A DNA stretch of 64,000 nucleotides, taken from Arsenicicoccus cauae (GTDB lineage: Bacteria; Actinomycetota; Actinomycetes; Actinomycetales; Dermatophilaceae). Position numbers and translations under genes: made by a program. Below the pieces are notes generated by a model. It did not search any database, was not told the DNA's origin, and saw only the letters and a list, made by a program, of their open reading frames with translations. The stretch covers positions 62,001-126,000 of the forward strand of contig NZ_WLVL01000006.1 in NCBI RefSeq assembly GCF_009707125.1, written 5' to 3'. Of this stretch, positions 34,928-46,998 are shown one piece after another. Numbering within the stretch: the stretch's first letter is position 1; each line of letters begins with the position of its first letter.

Positions 34928-36592
34928 GTGACCGACGCGCAGGTGGACGTCCCCCGCGTGTGGCGAGACACGCTGCGCGCCCTCGAGTCCGGAGGCATCT
35001 CCGCCCAGCACCGCGGATTCCTGCGGCTCAGCCGGCTCGTGGGTCTGCTCGAGGGGACGGCTCTGATCGCGGTCCCCAATGACTACACCCGGGACATCGT
35101 CGAGAAGCGCATCCGCACCGAGCTCGTCGAGGCGCTGCAGGAGCAGCTGGGCCGGGACGTGCGGCTCGCGGTGACCGTCGACAGCTCGCTGGAGCTCTCC
35201 GAGGCCGAGGACCGGGACGACAGCCCCCCGCGACCCGGTCCGGCGGGGGCCATGCCCCATGTGGTCACCTCGTCCGACCCCGTGCGCACAGACGGCGACC
35301 GAGGCACCTCCGACCCGCGGTCCACCGACGGCCCCCGCCTCGTCCGGGACGAGCGGGTGCCCCGCCCGGTCTCGCCCGACGTGTCCTTCGGTGGGGACCG
35401 GTCGTATGCCGACACCGCCCGTCATGACGGCGCGGCCACCCGGGCCCCCGGCATACGGCCTGCTCAGGATGACGACGCCGACGACGACCACGAGCTGCTC
35501 GCCGAGGGCGACGGGATCCGCGAGATGTTCCGCAAGCCGTTCGTGCCGGAGGACGGCCGCGACGCCAAGCTCAACCCCAAGTACACCTTCGACACCTTCG
35601 TCATCGGGTCCAGCAACCGATTCGCGCACGCCGCCGCCATCGCCGTGGCCGAGGCGCCGGCCAAGGCCTACAACCCGCTGTTCATCTACGGCGGGTCGGG
35701 CCTCGGCAAGACCCACCTGCTGCACGCCATCGGGCACTATGCCCAGCAGATCTACCCGAACGTCCGGGTGAAGTACGTGAACTCCGAGGAGTTCACCAAC
35801 GACTTCATCAACTCGATCGGCGCCAACAAGGCCAGCGACTTCCAGCGGCGCTACCGCGACATCGACTTCCTGCTCATCGACGACATCCAGTTCCTGCAGG
35901 GCAAGGTGCAGACGCAGGAGGAGTTCTTCCACACCTTCAACACGCTGCACAACGCCAACAAGCAGGTGGTCATCACCAGCGACGTGGCGCCCAAGCTGCT
36001 GAGCGGCTTCGAGGAGCGCATGCGCAGCAGGTTCGAGTGGGGCCTGCTGACCGACGTGCAGCCCCCCGACCTCGAGACCCGCATCGCCATCCTCCGCAAG
36101 AAGGCCGTCCAGGAGCGCATGACGGCGCCGGACGACGTGCTGGAGTTCATCGCGAGCAAGATCTCTACCAACATCCGCGAGCTCGAGGGCGCGCTGATCC
36201 GCGTCACCGCCTTCGCCAGCCTCAACCACCAGGGCGTCGACATGACCCTGGCCGAGATCGTGCTCAAGGACCTGATCCCCGCGGACCAGACCAACCAGAT
36301 CACGCCGGCGACGATCATGGCCCAGACGTCCTCCTACTTCGGGCTGACGGTGGACGACCTGTGCGGCACCTCGCGGTCACGGGTCCTCGTGACGGCGCGC
36401 CAGATCGCGATGTACCTCTGCCGCGAGCTGACTGACCTCTCCCTGCCCAAGATCGGCCAGCAGTTCGGCGGTCGTGACCACACGACGGTCATGCACGCCG
36501 ACCGCAAGATCCGCGAGCTCATGAGCGAGCGGCGCGCGATCTACAACCAGGTCACCGAGCTGACCAACCGCATCAAGTCCAACCCCAGCTGA
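34928..36592 (+). CDS. dnaA: Chromosomal replication initiator DnaA
   Basis: A 554-residue DnaA. Domain I (about 1-90, [13 protein letters not shown]) binds partners. A long acidic linker follows (about 95-210) and is typical of high-GC actinobacteria. The AAA+ domain III has [13 protein letters not shown] near residues 255-265, [12 protein letters not shown] and the initiator-specific region. Domain IV holds the DNA-binding signature [19 protein letters not shown]. The start is GTG at 34928 with GAGG upstream; further upstream the frame runs over DnaA boxes and is unlikely to be coding. It binds DnaA boxes in the oriC that follows. Confidence 0.97.
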   Translation: MTDAQVDVPRVWRDTLRALESGGISAQHRGFLRLSRLVGLLEGTALIAVPNDYTRDIVEKRIRTELVEALQEQLGRDVRLAVTVDSSLELSEAEDRDDSPPRPGPAGAMPHVVTSSDPVRTDGDRGTSDPRSTDGPRLVRDERVPRPVSPDVSFGGDRSYADTARHDGAATRAPGIRPAQDDDADDDHELLAEGDGIREMFRKPFVPEDGRDAKLNPKYTFDTFVIGSSNRFAHAAAIAVAEAPAKAYNPLFIYGGSGLGKTHLLHAIGHYAQQIYPNVRVKYVNSEEFTNDFINSIGANKASDFQRRYRDIDFLLIDDIQFLQGKVQTQEEFFHTFNTLHNANKQVVITSDVAPKLLSGFEERMRSRFEWGLLTDVQPPDLETRIAILRKKAVQERMTAPDDVLEFIASKISTNIRELEGALIRVTAFASLNHQGVDMTLAEIVLKDLIPADQTNQITPATIMAQTSSYFGLTVDDLCGTSRSRVLVTARQIAMYLCRELTDLSLPKIGQQFGGRDHTTVMHADRKIRELMSERRAIYNQVTELTNRIKSNPS

Positions 36593-37212
36593 CGCGCCCC
36601 CTCCGTCTCCCGCGAGGCAGCAGGCAGGTACCCGTCGTCCACAGAGTTGTCCACAGACCTGTGCGTCGTCACGCATATAGCAACAGGGGTTACTCAGCGT
36701 CAATCCCTAGGCCCGCCAAGATCACCCGCCCGGAGTATCCCCAGCTGTGGACAACCCTGTGGACGACGCCGCGCGGTGTTGACACGGGTGACGGCGGGCG
36801 CAGGCGGACCACCTGTGGGCCGACGGTGGACAACTCGGGCACAACCCCCCACCCGACCTGGGGACAGACGGGCATCCGAGGTGGACGGCGTGTGGACGAC
36901 GGCCGGTCGTCCACAGGCGACGGTGCGTGTCCACCGATCGCTCCACACGGAGTACACACCCTCCCCGCCCCGCTGACGTGCGACGACGCCGGTTGTCCAC
37001 AGCGTCCACAGGCCCGATGACAACGATGAGACCTGATGACCTGGATGGATTCGCCCCACGTACATCTGGGGACCGACCAAGGATCCGGACCCACCCCGGG
37101 AGCGGTGGGGAGAACTACACGCCACGGCTGTCGTTGCACTACTGTCGTGCGGGACTGGACGCGTGAGCGGTCCGAGTGGAGAGCAGGAGCAAGCGATGAG
37201 GAGTGACCGACG
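36593..37212. other. oriC: Chromosomal replication origin oriC
   Basis: The 620-base dnaA-dnaN gap holds a cluster of DnaA boxes and no gene. Exact TTGTCCACA: 36647-36655, 36746-36754 (inverted), 36993-37001. TCGTCCACA: 36635-36643, 36758-36766 (inverted), 36891-36899 (inverted), 36907-36915. Near matches: GGTGGACAA at 36825-36833 and GCGTCCACA at 37002-37010. The most AT-rich stretches are around 36671-36715 (ACGCATATAGCAACAGG...) and 37012-37060, candidates for unwinding. This is the standard actinobacterial origin position. Confidence 0.93.
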
Positions 37213-38346
37213 GTGAAGTTCCGACTCGAGCGTGAGGTCCTCACCGAGGCGGTCACCTGGGTGGCCCGTGCATTGCCCAACCGCCCTCCGACCCCGGTCC
37301 TCGCCGGCGTGCTCATCGAGGCCAAGGACGACGACACCGTCACGCTCTCGGCCTTCGACTACGAGATCTCCGCACGGCTCACCATCGCCGCCGAGGTCAG
37401 CGAGGCGGGCTCCGCGCTGGTCAACGGCCGTCTGCTCGCCGACATCTGCCGCAACCTGCCCGCCAAGCCGGCCGAGCTGGCCACCGACGGCTCCAAGGTC
37501 CAGCTCACCTGCGGATCGAGTCGCTTCGCGCTGCTGCAGATGCCGGTGAGCGACTACCCCACCCTGCCCACCAGCCCCGAGCCCAGCGGCTCCATCGACG
37601 GCACGACCTTCACCCAGGCCGTGGCCCAGGTGCACGTCGCGGCGGACCGCGGCGACACCCTGCCGATCCTCACTGGCGTGCGCGTGGAGATCGACGACGA
37701 CAAGATGACCCTGCTGGCCACCGACCGCTACCGCCTCGCGATGCGCGAGCTCACGTGGAGCCCGTCGGCGCCCGGCACCGCGCACGTCGCGCTCATCCCG
37801 GCGCGGCTGCTCTCCGACACCGCCAAGTCGCTCGGCGCGTCCGGCTCCGTCGAGATCGCCCTGGGCGAAGCCGCGGGGGGCGACGGCCTCGTCGGCTTCG
37901 AGGCCGGCACCCGCCGCACCACGACGCGCCTGCTCGACGGCGAGTACCCCAAGGTCACCTCGATCTTTCCATCGTCGGTCGACAGCGAGGCCGTCGTCGA
38001 GACCGCCGCGCTGGTCGAGGCCGTCAAGCGCGTCGCCCTGGTGGCCGAGCGCAACACCCCCGTCCGCCTGCGGTTCACCGACGGGCAGCTCGCCATCGAG
38101 GCCGGCGCCGGGGACGACGCGCAGGCCAGCGAGGCGGTCCCCTGCACGATGACCGGGCCCGAGCTCGAGATCGGCTTCAACCCGCACTTCCTGCTCGACG
38201 GCCTGGGCGCCCTCGGGACCTCGCACTGCCGCCTCCAGTTCACCCAGCCCAGCCGCCCGGCCGTGCTCGTCGGGCAGACCGACGCCGACACCGAGCCAGA
38301 CATGAGCTACCGCTACGTCCTGATGCCGGTGCGGTTCCCCGCCTGA
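37213..38346 (+). CDS. dnaN: DNA polymerase III beta sliding clamp
   Basis: A 377-residue clamp that tethers the replicative polymerase to DNA as a dimeric ring. Three repeated domains are visible: the first opens KFRLEREVLTEAVTWVARALP, the second carries GVRVEIDDDKMTLLATDRYRLA, the third VAERNTPVRLRF. The end YRYVLMPVRFPA forms part of the partner-binding pocket. It starts with GTG at 37213, nine bases after GAGGAG, directly after oriC, and precedes gnd. Confidence 0.97.
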   Translation: MKFRLEREVLTEAVTWVARALPNRPPTPVLAGVLIEAKDDDTVTLSAFDYEISARLTIAAEVSEAGSALVNGRLLADICRNLPAKPAELATDGSKVQLTCGSSRFALLQMPVSDYPTLPTSPEPSGSIDGTTFTQAVAQVHVAADRGDTLPILTGVRVEIDDDKMTLLATDRYRLAMRELTWSPSAPGTAHVALIPARLLSDTAKSLGASGSVEIALGEAAGGDGLVGFEAGTRRTTTRLLDGEYPKVTSIFPSSVDSEAVVETAALVEAVKRVALVAERNTPVRLRFTDGQLAIEAGAGDDAQASEAVPCTMTGPELEIGFNPHFLLDGLGALGTSHCRLQFTQPSRPAVLVGQTDADTEPDMSYRYVLMPVRFPA

Positions 38347-38459
38347 CCGGCCAAGGACCGACCCGGCCCACCCAAGGACCACCACTCACCGCACGGCCAG
38401 TCTCACCACCCCCCAGCCCGACCTCCTCGTCGGCGCACCGCGCCAGGAAAGGTTCTCCC

Positions 38460-39464
38460 ATGCAGCTCGGACTCATCGGCCTCGGCAAGATGGGTGGCAA
38501 CATGCGCGACCGCATCCGTGCGGCCGGGCACGAGGTCGTCGGCTACGACCGCAACCCCGACGTCAGCGATGCCACCTCCCTCGAGGACCTGGTCAGCAAG
38601 CTCGAGGCACCCCGCACCGTGTGGGTCATGGTCCCGGCCGGTGACCCCACGCGTGACACGATCAAGCAGCTGTCCGAGGTCCTCGACGAGGGCGACCTCG
38701 TGATCGACGGCGGCAACAGCAAGTTCACCGACGACGCCGTCAACGCCGAGCTGCTCGCCGGCCAGGGCATCGGCTACCTCGACTGCGGTGTCTCCGGCGG
38801 GATCTGGGGCAAGGACAACGGCTACGGCCTGATGTGCGGCGGTGACGACGAGCTCGTCGAGCGTGCGATGCCGATCTTCGACGCGCTGCGTCCCGAGGGA
38901 CCGCGCGAGGAGGGCTTCGTCCACGCGGGCAAGGTCGGCGCGGGCCACTACGCCAAGATGGTGCACAACGGCATCGAGTACGGCCTGATGCACGCCTACG
39001 CCGAGGGCTTCGAGCTGCTCATGGCCAAGGACATCGTCGAGGACGTCGAGGGCTGCTTCAAGGCCTGGACCCGCGGCACGGTCGTGCGCTCCTGGCTGCT
39101 CGACCTCATGGTCAAGGCGCTCGAGGAGACCCCCGACCTGGAGGGGATCAGCGAGTTCACCACGGACTCCGGCGAGGGTCGCTGGACCCTCGAGGAGGCC
39201 ATCGAGCTGGCCGTCCCGATGCCGGTGCTCGCCGCCTCCCTGTTCGCGAGGTTCCAGTCGCGCCAAGAGAACTCCCCCGCCATGCAGGCCGTCGCCGCGC
39301 TGCGCGGCCAGTTCGGCGGCCACGCCGTGCAGATGCTCGAGGGCACGCCCAAGTCCGACGTCCACCGCGGCGCCCAGGAGAAGGGCGACGACAACGGCGC
39401 CAGCTCCGAGGACCGTCAGGGTGGCGGGGACGAGTCCGGCACCCAGGACCTGCAGCAGCACTGA
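38460..39464 (+). CDS. gnd: 6-Phosphogluconate dehydrogenase, decarboxylating (short form)
   Basis: A 334-residue pentose-phosphate enzyme that oxidises 6-phosphogluconate to ribulose 5-phosphate and CO2. [12 protein letters not shown] is the nucleotide-binding loop. The substrate region [16 protein letters not shown] and the catalytic stretch [18 protein letters not shown] are intact. It is the short type (about 300 residues plus a polar tail of about 30) common beside dnaN and recF in actinobacteria, which often prefer NAD. The ATG at 38460 has AGGAAAGG upstream. recF follows after one base. Confidence 0.95.
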   Translation: MQLGLIGLGKMGGNMRDRIRAAGHEVVGYDRNPDVSDATSLEDLVSKLEAPRTVWVMVPAGDPTRDTIKQLSEVLDEGDLVIDGGNSKFTDDAVNAELLAGQGIGYLDCGVSGGIWGKDNGYGLMCGGDDELVERAMPIFDALRPEGPREEGFVHAGKVGAGHYAKMVHNGIEYGLMHAYAEGFELLMAKDIVEDVEGCFKAWTRGTVVRSWLLDLMVKALEETPDLEGISEFTTDSGEGRWTLEEAIELAVPMPVLAASLFARFQSRQENSPAMQAVAALRGQFGGHAVQMLEGTPKSDVHRGAQEKGDDNGASSEDRQGGGDESGTQDLQQH

Positions 39465-39465
39465 G

Positions 39466-40677
39466 GTGTACGTCCGGCACCTGTCCCTCGGCAGCTTCCG
39501 CAGCTACGAGACCGCGGAGCTGCCGCTGGGACCGGGTGTCACGACCTTCGAGGGCCTCAACGGCCAGGGCAAGACCAACCTGGTCGAGGCGATCGGCTAC
39601 CTCGCGACCCTCGGCTCGCACCGCGTCGCCCAGGACGCGCCCCTCGTCCGTCATGGCGCCGAGCAGGCGGTCGTGCGCGGGGTAGTGGTGCGGGACGGCC
39701 GCGAGACGCTAATCGAGCTCGAGATCACGCCGGGCCGCGCCAACCGGGCCAAGCTCAACCGGTCGTCCGTCGCCCGCACCCGTGAGGTCCTGGGGTCGCT
39801 GCGGACCGTGCTCTTCGCCCCCGAGGACCTTGCCCTGGTCAAGGGAGACCCCTCCGAGCGCCGCCGCTTCCTCGACGACCTGCTCGTCCAGCGCCAGCCC
39901 CGCTGGGCTGGGGTCCGCGGCGACTACGACAAGGTCGTCAAGCAGCGCAACGCCCTGCTCAAGTCCGCCGCGCCGGTGCTGCGCAAGGGCTCGCGTCGGC
40001 GGCCGGCATACGACCAGGGCCCGGTCGAGGACGACCGCGCGAGCGCCCTGCACACCCTCGACGTGTGGGACCAGCACCTCGCCCAGGTGGGGTCGAGTCT
40101 GCTCTACGCCCGGCTGCGGCTGCTGCGCGACCTCGGGCCCTACCTCGCCACGGCGTACGACGAGGTCAGCGCCGGGCAGTCCGACGCCCGGGTCACCTAC
40201 CGGTCCTCGCTGCACGACGAGGCGGCCGCGCGCCTGGCCGAGGGCGAGGTGCCCGAGATCCCGGAGCTCGCCGAGCTGATCGTGGACTCGTTGGCGCGCG
40301 TCCGCGAGCCGGAGGTCGAGCGCGGCATCACCCTCGTCGGGCCGCACCGCGACGACCTCGTCCTGGGCCTCGGCGACCTGCCGGCCAAGGGCTACGCATC
40401 GCACGGCGAGTCCTGGTCGTTCGCGCTGGGGCTGCGGCTCGCGGCCTTCCAGCTGCTGCGCACGGACCTGCGCGAGGACCCGGTCCTGATCCTCGACGAC
40501 GTCTTCGCCGAGCTCGACGCGGGACGCCGCTCGCGCCTCGCCGGGCTCATCGCCGACTGCGAGCAGGTGCTGATCACGGCGGCGGTGGGAGACGACATCC
40601 CGCCGGAGCTGCGCGAGAGCGCGAGGTTCCACGTGAAACGCGGGGAGGTGAACCCCGTTGAGCAGTCGACCGCCTGA
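39466..40677 (+). CDS. recF: DNA replication and repair protein RecF
   Basis: A 403-residue SMC-like ATPase that loads RecA at single-strand gaps with RecO and RecR. Walker A is [10 protein letters not shown] (about 30-39), the ABC signature lies in the [12 protein letters not shown] region, and Walker B is [13 protein letters not shown]. The GTG at 39466 lies one base after the gnd stop. The last codons (RFHVKRGE) contain the parS site at 40626-40639, and the stop lies 20 bases into the next gene. Confidence 0.96.
   Translation: MYVRHLSLGSFRSYETAELPLGPGVTTFEGLNGQGKTNLVEAIGYLATLGSHRVAQDAPLVRHGAEQAVVRGVVVRDGRETLIELEITPGRANRAKLNRSSVARTREVLGSLRTVLFAPEDLALVKGDPSERRRFLDDLLVQRQPRWAGVRGDYDKVVKQRNALLKSAAPVLRKGSRRRPAYDQGPVEDDRASALHTLDVWDQHLAQVGSSLLYARLRLLRDLGPYLATAYDEVSAGQSDARVTYRSSLHDEAAARLAEGEVPEIPELAELIVDSLARVREPEVERGITLVGPHRDDLVLGLGDLPAKGYASHGESWSFALGLRLAAFQLLRTDLREDPVLILDDVFAELDAGRRSRLAGLIADCEQVLITAAVGDDIPPELRESARFHVKRGEVNPVEQSTA
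40626..40639. promoter_or_regulatory. parS site at the 3' end of recF
   Basis: GTTCCACGTGAAAC, identical to the sites at 22641 and (inverted) 30813. It lies in the recF coding sequence, where it gives Phe-His-Val-Lys, on the dnaN side of oriC, about 3.4 kb from the origin. Confidence 0.9.
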
Positions 40678-41296
40678 CGAGCCGTATGACGACGCCCGGC
40701 CGGTTGACGACGAACCGCATGACGCCGAGGGAGACCTCACGACCGGCGGAACGTCGGGCCCGCTCGACGAGCCCGACCCGCGCCTGGACCCCGACGCCGC
40801 CAGGACGGCGGCGGCCGCGGCACTGCTGCGCGCCCGGGCCGTCGCGAAGGGCAAGGGCCTGCGCCCCGGGTCGCGCGCCAAGCGACGCCGCCGACCGTCG
40901 GAGGTCATGCTGAGCGGCTCGGCCGCCGAGGTGGACGGGCGCGACCCCTTGCTGCTCGGGGACACCCTCGAGCGGCTGGTCGCCGGACGCGGGTGGCAGT
41001 CGGACGTCAAGGTGGGCTCGGTCATGGGGCGGTGGCCGCAGGTGGTGGGGGCGAACGTCGCGGAGCACAGCGAGCCGATGACCTTCGACGACGGGGTGCT
41101 GACGGTGCGCGCGTCCTCCACGGCGTGGGCGACCCAGCTGCGGCTCATGGCCTCCTCGATCCTCGGCCGGCTCGCGGCGGAGGTGGGTGAGGGGGTCGTG
41201 GTGGAGCTGCGGGTCGTCGGGCCCAGCGCCCCCCGCTGGGGGCGTGGGCCGCGGCGGGCGACGGACGGGCGCGGACCCCGGGACACCTACGGCTGA
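40658..41296 (+). CDS. DUF721 (DciA-like) protein
   Basis: A 212-residue protein with a disordered charged N-terminus (about 1-85) and a DUF721 domain (about 95-190: [56 protein letters not shown]). DUF721 proteins such as DciA load or aid the replicative helicase DnaB in bacteria without DnaC. Position after recF is typical of actinobacteria. Translation seems to start at TTG (40658) within recF, ten bases after GGGGAGG. A short GC hairpin at 41331-41348 may end the transcript. Confidence 0.9.
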   Translation: MSSRPPDEPYDDARPVDDEPHDAEGDLTTGGTSGPLDEPDPRLDPDAARTAAAAALLRARAVAKGKGLRPGSRAKRRRRPSEVMLSGSAAEVDGRDPLLLGDTLERLVAGRGWQSDVKVGSVMGRWPQVVGANVAEHSEPMTFDDGVLTVRASSTAWATQLRLMASSILGRLAAEVGEGVVVELRVVGPSAPRWGRGPRRATDGRGPRDTYG

Positions 41297-41330
41297 GCCT
41301 GGGGGCGGGTTCGGTGGGCGGGTGAGCAGG

Positions 41331-41348
41331 CCGGGCGCGAAGGCCCGG
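41331..41348. terminator. Short hairpin between DUF721 gene and lipoprotein gene
   Basis: CCGGGC (41331-41336) and GCCCGG (41343-41348) form a 6-bp GC stem with a 6-base loop between convergent genes. It may be a weak terminator for both. Confidence 0.4.
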
Positions 41349-41351
41349 GCG

Positions 41352-42089
41352 TCAGGGGGCCGGCGAGTAGGTCGCGACGACGACGTCCATGATCCGCCTG
41401 ACCGTCGCGGCGTCGGCCGCGCCGACCGCCACGACGTCCTGCTGGCCCTGGCTCGTGACGGCGAGCTGGGAGCCGTGCAGGACCGTGCCGTCGACGTTCA
41501 CGTGGTAGTCGCCGCGCACGCCCGGACCCACCGCGGTCTGCGGCTTGCTCTGGGCATCAAGTGTGCCGGTCTCGCCGCGACTGCCCGACGTGAGCTGGTC
41601 CCCGTCCTCGAAGGCCCCGCCGCCGACGGCGCGGATGAGCAGGTTGGGCGCGGTCTCCCCTGAGGTGGGTCCCACCGCGACGGCGAACGCTCCGGACGAC
41701 AGGAAGCTCGTGAGCTCGGCCTCCGTGTAGCCCAGGTCAGCCGCGGCCTTGGCGTAGGCCGGGGTGCCCTTCTGGTCGCGCAGGGTGCCGACGTCCAGGA
41801 CCTTCCACGTGGTCGGGATGGCGAGGCGCGTGCGGAGCGAGGGCACGGTGAGCCACTGGTGACCCTTGGGCAGGGCGACGGCGGGCGCCGGCGTGCTGGG
41901 CGTGGTGGTCGACCCGGCGCTCGTGCCCCCGGCGGAGGAGGTGCTCGTGGCGGAGGAGACGGGCGAGGTGGAGCTCGTGCTCGTCGCGGTGCCGCCCGAG
42001 CCGCCCGAGCCGCCCGAGCAAGCTGTGACCAGGGTGGTCACCAGGGCGAGCGACGAGGCGAGGGATACGAGGGCGGGGCGACGATCCAT
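41352..42089 (-). CDS. Predicted lipoprotein
   Basis: A 245-residue secreted protein. A lipoprotein signal (SLASSLALVTTLVTAC, acylated cysteine near residue 24) is followed by a serine, threonine and glycine linker of about 45 residues. A folded domain follows from about residue 75 (HQWLTVPSLRTRLAIPTTWKV) to the end. I do not recognise the family; the shape recalls LpqN-like or PsbP-like actinobacterial lipoproteins. The ATG at 42089 has GAAGG upstream. It reads against the DUF721 gene and follows the DoxX-like gene in the same direction. Confidence 0.8.
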   Translation of the reverse strand: MDRRPALVSLASSLALVTTLVTACSGGSGGSGGTATSTSSTSPVSSATSTSSAGGTSAGSTTTPSTPAPAVALPKGHQWLTVPSLRTRLAIPTTWKVLDVGTLRDQKGTPAYAKAAADLGYTEAELTSFLSSGAFAVAVGPTSGETAPNLLIRAVGGGAFEDGDQLTSGSRGETGTLDAQSKPQTAVGPGVRGDYHVNVDGTVLHGSQLAVTSQGQQDVVAVGAADAATVRRIMDVVVATYSPAP

Positions 42090-42127
42090 GCCTTCACGGT
42101 AGACGACGCGCCCACCGCGGCCGGGGC

Positions 42128-42508
42128 TCAGCCGTGCCTGCGCACGTGCTCCGACCCCGCGACGAGCACGCCCTGCAGCGGCAGCCGGCCGTAGGCGATG
42201 GCCTGCATCCGGGCCGGCTTGTGACGCCAGTTCCAGGCCATCTGCACGTTGGCGGGGAACACCGCGACGAACAGCGCGGTCGCCGCTGCCCCGCCCAGCC
42301 GCCGCGTCCGCGGTACGGCCAGCAGGGCCGCGGTGGCCAGCTCCGCGACCCCGGAGCCGTAGGTGTACCACCGCGCCGGGCCCGGCAGGGCCGGCGGCAC
42401 GATCGAGTCGAACGGGGCGGGCCGGCGGAAGTGCTGCACCCCGGCGGCGGCGAGCAGGGTGACCAGGGCCAGGGTCGTGCGGGGGGCGTGGGAGGCGGCG
42501 GGCGTCAT
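42128..42508 (-). CDS. DoxX-like small membrane protein
   Basis: A 126-residue protein with about four membrane segments (LALVTLLAAAGVQHF; VAELATAALLAVP; LGGAAATALFVAVFPANVQMAW). The HFRRPAPFDSIVP loop and FPANVQMAWNWR are typical of DoxX-like proteins, some of which take part in redox or quinone-linked processes. The exact role is unknown. It starts at an ATG at 42508 and lies 38 bases before the lipoprotein gene; the two may form a small operon. Confidence 0.8.
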   Translation of the reverse strand: MTPAASHAPRTTLALVTLLAAAGVQHFRRPAPFDSIVPPALPGPARWYTYGSGVAELATAALLAVPRTRRLGGAAATALFVAVFPANVQMAWNWRHKPARMQAIAYGRLPLQGVLVAGSEHVRRHG

Positions 42509-42696
42509 ACGGACGACCCTAGGTCCTCGCCCGGGGTCTCAGGAGGTCTGGGCTGGGGCAGGTGACGGCGACGACCCTTCTCGACACCCTCGGCGCCACC
42601 GGCAGCGACCCCACGGCCACCGACCGCCCAGGTGATGACGCCGGCCTGCGGGGCCGAGGTCGGCGAGGACGACTGGGCCGCGAGACACTGGGGGCG

Positions 42697-44493
42697 ATGA
42701 GCTCCCCCAGCCTGCGCCGCCACGCCCGCTCCCTGCTGCGCCTCAACCCCTCTCCGCCGCGGTGGCCCGTCGCCGTCAAGGCGGCCGTGGCCATGGCGGT
42801 CCCCCTGTCCGTGGGTCAGCTGGCCGGGCACCTCTCCCTCGGGCTGGTGGCCAGCCTGGGGGTCTTCACCATCCTGTATGCCGCCACCGCGCCCGGCCGC
42901 TTCCGGGCGCGCGTCATGGCGCTGGCCGCCCTCGGCCTGACCGCGTCGGTGGGGCTGGGGGCGCTGACCGCGGGCCACCCGGTCGTGACGGTGGCCGTGC
43001 TCGTGGTGGTGGCGATGGTCGCGGCGTTCGTGTGCGTCGCGCTCAAGGTCGGGCCGCCCGGCTCCTACTTCTTCGTGCTCGTGCTCGGGGTCGGCAACCT
43101 CGCGGTCACCCATGGCGCGAACCCGTGGAGCGTGGTCGCCCTGACCTTCGCCGGGGCTGTCTCGGCGTGGGTGATCGGCATGGCTGACCTGCTCGTCGCG
43201 CCGCACCGGGCCGAGCGGCGTGCCACCGAGGCGGCCGAGGGCGCCATCCGGGCCTTTGCCGCCGGAGCCGACCAGGCGCCGGCGGGAGAGGGCGCCGACG
43301 GTGAGCTGGCGGCCCTGCGAGCCGGCGCGTCGGGCGCGCTGCACCGGGCGTGGACGGCCGTCACCGACGGTGGCCGTCCACCGCAGCTGGTGGAGCGTCT
43401 GGAGCGTGCCCAGCTCACCTACGCCGCGGCGAGCGCCACGCTGGCCGGGGTGCGGCTGGGCGTGGGACCGCTCCCGTGGGGGTCGGTGGACGACGAGGCC
43501 GCCTCCGACGACGTCGGCCCCGGCGAGCAGGACTCCCCGGTGGACGGGTCGGTCGACGCCGAGCAGCTGCGCGACACCGCCCTCGGCCGGCCGGGGGCGG
43601 GCTACCTGCTGAGGGAGGCGGCGCGGTGGCCCTCGGAGGTGCTCCTGCTCGTGCTCCGCGTGGGGCTGGCGACGGCGCTGGCCGGCCTGGTCGCCGGCCT
43701 CCTGCACCAGGGCCACGTCCACTGGGCCGTCTGCTGCGCGGCCCTGGTCCTGCACCAGGGCGGCACGCGCGAGGTCCAGACCGTCCGGGGCGTGCACCGC
43801 ACCCTCGGGACGCTGGTCGGCCTCGTGATCTATGCCGGGCTCCTCGCCCTGGCTCCGCAGGGCTGGTGGCTGGTCCTCGTCGTCGCCGCGCTGCAGCTGC
43901 TCGTGGAGCTGCTCGTCACGCGCAACTACGCGCTGGCCGTCGTGGTCATCACCCCGCTGGCCCTCACCATCGGTATGGCGTCCGCCCCGGGCGAGCCGGT
44001 GTCCTCCGTGGTGGCGGACCGGCTGGTCGACACGCTCGTCGGCGTGGCCTGCGCGCTCCTGGTGCTGTGGACCACGGGCCGGCGGGCCCCGGAGGTGGTG
44101 CTGCGGGCGCACGCCCGCCGGGTCGTGGTGGCCACCGAGCGCGTCATGGTGGATCTCGCCGCGGGCGCCCTGGAGACGCGGGCCGCGCTGGCCCACCGCC
44201 GCCACCTCTACTACGAGCTGCTCGAGTCCGAGGTCGTCGCCCGGCGCGCGCTGGCCGACAGCCACGCCGCCGTGGCGCCCTACCACAGGGTGGAGCGCTC
44301 GCTCGCGGCCCTCGGCTATCTCGTGCTCGGCGCGTGCTGGCACCCCGACATCCGCCGCGCCCACGCGGCCTTCGACCGGGCCCGAGGCCCGCTGGAGCGG
44401 ATCATGGCGGAGCCCGTCACCCGTCCGCGCCCCGCGGAGGCGATCGAGCGGGACGTGCGCGAGGTCGAGGAGCTCGTGCTGAGCCTTCGCTGA
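42697..44493 (+). CDS. FUSC-family (aromatic acid exporter-like) membrane protein
   Basis: A 598-residue protein built of two membrane blocks of about six helices (about 25-165 and 310-470), each followed by a helical cytoplasmic region. This is the FUSC/ArAE layout known from fusaric-acid and p-hydroxybenzoate exporters. Features include VAVKAAVAMAVPLSVGQLAG, the second-block repeat LRVGLATALAGLVAGLL and HWAVCCAALVLHQGG. The ATG at 42697 is chosen for its GGGGGC just upstream and because the first hydrophobic block starts soon after. An in-frame GTG at 42562 would add 45 polar residues. Substrate unknown. It lies between DUF721/lipoprotein and gyrB. Confidence 0.85.
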   Translation: MSSPSLRRHARSLLRLNPSPPRWPVAVKAAVAMAVPLSVGQLAGHLSLGLVASLGVFTILYAATAPGRFRARVMALAALGLTASVGLGALTAGHPVVTVAVLVVVAMVAAFVCVALKVGPPGSYFFVLVLGVGNLAVTHGANPWSVVALTFAGAVSAWVIGMADLLVAPHRAERRATEAAEGAIRAFAAGADQAPAGEGADGELAALRAGASGALHRAWTAVTDGGRPPQLVERLERAQLTYAAASATLAGVRLGVGPLPWGSVDDEAASDDVGPGEQDSPVDGSVDAEQLRDTALGRPGAGYLLREAARWPSEVLLLVLRVGLATALAGLVAGLLHQGHVHWAVCCAALVLHQGGTREVQTVRGVHRTLGTLVGLVIYAGLLALAPQGWWLVLVVAALQLLVELLVTRNYALAVVVITPLALTIGMASAPGEPVSSVVADRLVDTLVGVACALLVLWTTGRRAPEVVLRAHARRVVVATERVMVDLAAGALETRAALAHRRHLYYELLESEVVARRALADSHAAVAPYHRVERSLAALGYLVLGACWHPDIRRAHAAFDRARGPLERIMAEPVTRPRPAEAIERDVREVEELVLSLR

Positions 44494-44511
44494 CCGCAGG
44501 GAGGGCCCGCA

Positions 44512-44528
44512 GGGGCGCCTGTCGCCCC
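44512..44528 (+). terminator. Hairpin after the FUSC gene
   Basis: GGGGCG (44512-44517) and CGCCCC (44523-44528) with a 5-base loop, 19 bases after the stop. Likely the terminator that separates the FUSC gene from gyrB. The following 240 bases to gyrB should hold the gyrB promoter; TAGACT at 44621 is a possible -10 box but no good -35 box is spaced from it. Confidence 0.5.
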
Positions 44529-44537
44529 CATCCGTGA

Positions 44538-46916
<2,379 letters not shown>

Positions 46917-46998
46917 GCCTTATGACGCTTCCACCTCCAGCGTGGGGTGCCCAATACCTGTTGTTGTCCGTCACCTGTGGTGAGAGGTCCTTTGACGC

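Noticed and set aside
36600-37200. Short open frames between dnaA and dnaN
   Set aside because: They run through DnaA boxes, vary in frame and lack ribosome sites; the region is oriC.
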